From Streptomyces sp. SLBN-31 (lineage in GTDB: Bacteria > Actinomycetota > Actinomycetes > Streptomycetales > Streptomycetaceae), in NCBI RefSeq assembly GCF_006715395.1, contig NZ_VFNC01000001.1, forward strand, positions 1,860,001-1,924,000: 64,000 bases of DNA, written 5' to 3'. Under the pieces are notes generated by a model. That model saw only the letters and a list, made by a program, of their open reading frames with translations, was not told the origin of the DNA and made no database searches. Made by a program: the position numbers and the translations under genes. How positions within the stretch are numbered: the first letter of the stretch is position 1; the number at the start of each line of letters is the position of its first letter. Shown one piece after another: positions 60,405 to 64,000 of this stretch.

Positions 60405-61424
60405 ATGGACTTCGGACTCGTCCTGCAGACCGACCCACCGGCCTCGAAGGTCGTCAGCCTGATGAAGCGCGCCGAGCGCAACGGCTTCACCCACGGCTGG
60501 ACCTTCGACTCGGCCGTGCTGTGGCAGGAACCGTTCGTGATCTACAGTCAGATCCTGGCGAACACGCAGAAGCTGACCGTGGGCACGATGGTGACGAACC
60601 CCGGCACCCGCACCTGGGAAGTCACCGCCTCCACCTTCGCCACCCTCAACGACATGTTCGGCAACCGCACCGTCTGCGGCATCGGCCGCGGCGACTCCGC
60701 GATGCGCGTCGCGGGCCGCAAGCCCAACACGCTGGCCCGCATCAGCGAGGCGATGAAGGTCATCCGGGCCCTCGGCCGGGGCGAGGAGGCCGACCTCGGC
60801 GGCGCGGTCGTCAGGTTCCCGTGGATCAAGCCCGGCGCCGAACTCCCCGTATGGATGGCCGCGTACGGGCCCAAGGCCCTGAAGATGACCGGCGAGGAGG
60901 CCGACGGGTTCATCCTGCAGCTGGCGGACCTCTACCTGACGGAGTACATGGTCAAGGCCGTGAAGGACGCGGCCGTGACCGCGGGCCGCGACCCCGCCGA
61001 CGTCCGCATCTGCGTCGCCGCCCCCGCCTACGTCACCGAGGACGACTCGCCCGAGGCCCTCGCCCACGCCCGGGAGCAGTGCCGCTGGTTCGGCGGCATG
61101 GTCGGCAACCACGTCGCCGACCTTGTCTCCAAGTACGGCGAGCACTCCTCGCAGGTCCCGGAGGAACTCACCGACTACATCAAGGCGCGGGAAGGGTACG
61201 ACTACTCCCACCACGGCCGCGCGGACAACCCCGACACCCAGTTCGTGCCCGACGAGATCGTCGACCGGTTCTGCGTCATCGGCCCCGTCGAGAAGCACAT
61301 CGAGAAGCTGAACGCCCTGCGCGAACTGGGCGTCGACCAGTTCGCCGTGTACGACATGCACGACGCGCAGGAAGCCGTGATCGACGCGTACGGCGAGAAG
61401 ATCATCCCGGCCCTCAACGCCTGA
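60405..61424 (+). CDS. LLM-class F420- or flavin-dependent oxidoreductase (TIGR03842-like)
   Basis: 339 residues, TIM-barrel luciferase-like fold (MDFGLVLQTDPPASKVVSLM, FTHGWTFDSAVLWQEPFVIY, VGTMVTNPGTRTWEVTASTF, GIGRGDSAMRVAGRKP). I recall this subfamily beside hydantoinase genes in actinobacteria and assigned to F420 use. It may reduce the pyrimidine ring, replacing the NADPH-dependent dihydropyrimidine dehydrogenase that is otherwise missing from the locus; that is inference. The ATG at 60405 follows GGAG and lies 11 bp after hydA. Confidence 0.85.
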   Translation: MDFGLVLQTDPPASKVVSLMKRAERNGFTHGWTFDSAVLWQEPFVIYSQILANTQKLTVGTMVTNPGTRTWEVTASTFATLNDMFGNRTVCGIGRGDSAMRVAGRKPNTLARISEAMKVIRALGRGEEADLGGAVVRFPWIKPGAELPVWMAAYGPKALKMTGEEADGFILQLADLYLTEYMVKAVKDAAVTAGRDPADVRICVAAPAYVTEDDSPEALAHAREQCRWFGGMVGNHVADLVSKYGEHSSQVPEELTDYIKAREGYDYSHHGRADNPDTQFVPDEIVDRFCVIGPVEKHIEKLNALRELGVDQFAVYDMHDAQEAVIDAYGEKIIPALNA

Positions 61425-61534
61425 CCCTCCTCCCCATCCCCCCACTCCAGAACTCCCCTCCCCACCTCCCCGGGGAGGGGAACCCGGAGACCCGCACGGC
61501 CTTTCCGGACCACCCTTCATCGATTGGCCTGCCC

Positions 61535-63061
<1,527 letters not shown>

Positions 63062-63089
63062 AAACCCTGCGGAGGGCGGCCGGTGAACG

Positions 63090-63758
63090 CTACCGGCTGC
63101 CCTTCAGCGCGGCCACGGCGTCCTTCGCGGCCTTGATGGCACCCTTGTTGATCTCGTCCGTGCCGGGTGCCTTCTTCGTCTCGAAGTCACTGCCGTTGTA
63201 GGTGGTGACCACCAGGACGTTGGACACCTGGGCGATCACCACGCCCTCCCGGGTCTGCTGCTTGTCCTCGGTGGTGAGGTTCACGACCGAGTAGCCCGCG
63301 TCCCCGAGCCCCGGTACGGCACCCCCGCCGCTCTTCTCCGCGGTCCGCTCCTTGAACTCCTTCTGCGCCGCCGCGTCGGAGTCCAGAACCTCGAAGGAGA
63401 CGTCGAGCCAGCGGTAGTCGTAGCCCTTGAGAGCGTTCCAGGAGCAGGTGCGGCGCAGCTTCTCGTCGGTGGACCTGATCTCCTTCCCGGCCGTCTTGGC
63501 GCCCGGGACGAGCGACTTGACCGTCGCCGTGGCCACGCTGCCGCACGGCGCGGGGGCGGCGCCGTACGACTTGGTCGCCGCTGCCGCCGTCGACGGCGCG
63601 GGGGGCGCCGAAGTGCTCTTGTGCTCCGCCTCGTTGGTGTGCTGGTCGGCCGGCGTCGCCGGGCTCGACGACAGCGCCCAGCCCACCGCGGCGAGCACGA
63701 CGACGGGGGACAGGCGCGCGGTCAGAGCGAGCGGCAGAGGAAATTCACGCACGGGCAC
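63090..63758 (-). CDS. Secreted hypothetical protein, DUF3558-like
   Basis: 222 residues. An N-terminal hydrophobic segment (LALTARLSPVVVLAAVGWAL) is followed by a Ser/Thr/Ala-rich linker (30-62). A single domain then contains PCGSVATATVKSLVPGAK, RRTCSWNALKGYDYRWLDVS and VSNVLVVTTYNGSD. The Cys pair (APC and TCSW) probably forms a disulphide, as in DUF3558 proteins. No lipobox is visible, so it is either secreted or held by the N-terminal helix. The GTG at 63758 is the likely start; another GTG lies two codons downstream. Confidence 0.65.
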   Translation of the reverse strand: MPVREFPLPLALTARLSPVVVLAAVGWALSSSPATPADQHTNEAEHKSTSAPPAPSTAAAATKSYGAAPAPCGSVATATVKSLVPGAKTAGKEIRSTDEKLRRTCSWNALKGYDYRWLDVSFEVLDSDAAAQKEFKERTAEKSGGGAVPGLGDAGYSVVNLTTEDKQQTREGVVIAQVSNVLVVTTYNGSDFETKKAPGTDEINKGAIKAAKDAVAALKGSR

Positions 63759-63788
63759 ACTTCTCGGTGGGGGACGGTGTGCGGAGGA

Positions 63789-63847
63789 GTCCGCACTGCG
63801 GACGGAGCGCCAGTCTCACATGAGTCCCTGTGAGACGGAAGTGTCAA
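63789..63847 (-). promoter_or_regulatory. Promoter region with two palindromes before the secreted-protein gene
   Basis: On the minus strand TTGACA (63847-63842) is a consensus -35 box. An 8-8-8 palindrome, GTCTCACA-N8-TGTGAGAC (63813-63836), covers the spacer and -10 position, a typical repressor site. A second palindrome, GTCCGCACTGCGGAC (63789-63803), lies closer to the gene start at 63758. No clear -10 hexamer is visible. The last 150 bp of the window show no other feature. Confidence 0.5.
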
Positions 63848-64000
63848 CTCGCTCCGTGCTCGGGCGGTCACGGAGGCCGGTGCCGACGGGCCGTGACCAA
63901 CCGGGCGCCGCCCGAGCAAGCGGCGACGATCCCCTCGTATGCGCATAAAACCACTCTGGAACCACTGAAATCGGATAAAGGGTTCGCCGTCGTCAGGACG

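Noticed and set aside
55475..60438. Long minus-strand open frames opposite the aminotransferase, PucR, amidohydrolase and hydA genes
   Set aside because: They are shadows of plus-strand genes that carry clear catalytic motifs. The antisense products are low-complexity and lack starts with ribosome sites.

Overview
The window comes from a Streptomyces chromosome or a very close relative. It has very high GC with strong G/C bias at third codon positions, many GTG starts, and families typical of the genus: ANTAR and PP2C/SpoIIE regulators, 67-residue cold-shock proteins, a PucR regulator, and an RpoA almost identical to the one I remember from Streptomyces. All calls come from reading the sequence; no database search was run.

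Layout. (1) 1-664 is the N-terminal part of a GAF/PP2C phosphatase that runs off the left edge. (2) 1447-13687, minus strand, is a tightly overlapping sugar operon. It encodes GmhA, bifunctional HldE and GmhB (together D-glycero-D-manno-heptose activation), two GT9 heptosyltransferase-like enzymes, three GT2 and two GT4-type glycosyltransferases, a NodU/CmcH carbamoyltransferase and an extended SDR. The likely product is a carbamoylated, heptose-containing surface or secreted glycan. (3) 13849-22422 is a set of stress-type genes: a baeRF2/Vms1-like protein, a DUF2795 protein, topoisomerase IB, an SDR, a CYP152-type P450 peroxygenase, a GAF-ANTAR antiterminator and a PP2C phosphatase. (4) 22838-32071 is a cold-shock region with three cspA-type genes, a DEAD-box helicase, a CBS protein and a MerR-like regulator behind a repetitive leader. 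Broken anti-sigma/antagonist genes and an IS110 fragment lie among them. (5) 32335-37821 is a decayed mobile region: a TrhA-like membrane protein, a truncated and frameshifted PP2C gene, and a complete second-looking rpoA lying between two integrase remnants. (6) 37848-53978 is more chromosome-like: pcaL, an MBL-fold hydrolase, xth, a secreted SGNH esterase, a collapsed ABC ATPase, a secreted S15-type hydrolase, ggt, a ClpC paralogue, a 59-bp minisatellite, map and an XRE regulator divergent from map. (7) 54183-63061 is a reductive pyrimidine degradation locus: two beta-ureidopropionase-like amidohydrolases, a class III aminotransferase, a PucR regulator, dihydropyrimidinase, an LLM-class oxidoreductase and an NCS1 nucleobase transporter. 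A secreted protein with a possible operator closes the window.

How the parts work together. The heptose operon uses 4-bp stop/start overlaps along most of its length and ends at a 15-bp hairpin, so the sugar-nucleotide supply and the transferases are probably co-expressed. In the pyrimidine locus the NCS1 carrier would import uracil, thymine or hydantoin. HydA opens the dihydropyrimidine ring, the nitrilase-family enzymes hydrolyse the carbamoyl-beta-amino acid, and the aminotransferase removes the beta-amino group. The least ordinary observations are the rpoA copy between integrase remnants, several genes broken by single-base shifts in one region, an ABC ATPase reduced to an 84-residue in-frame remnant, and two divergent leaderless promoters that overlap each other.
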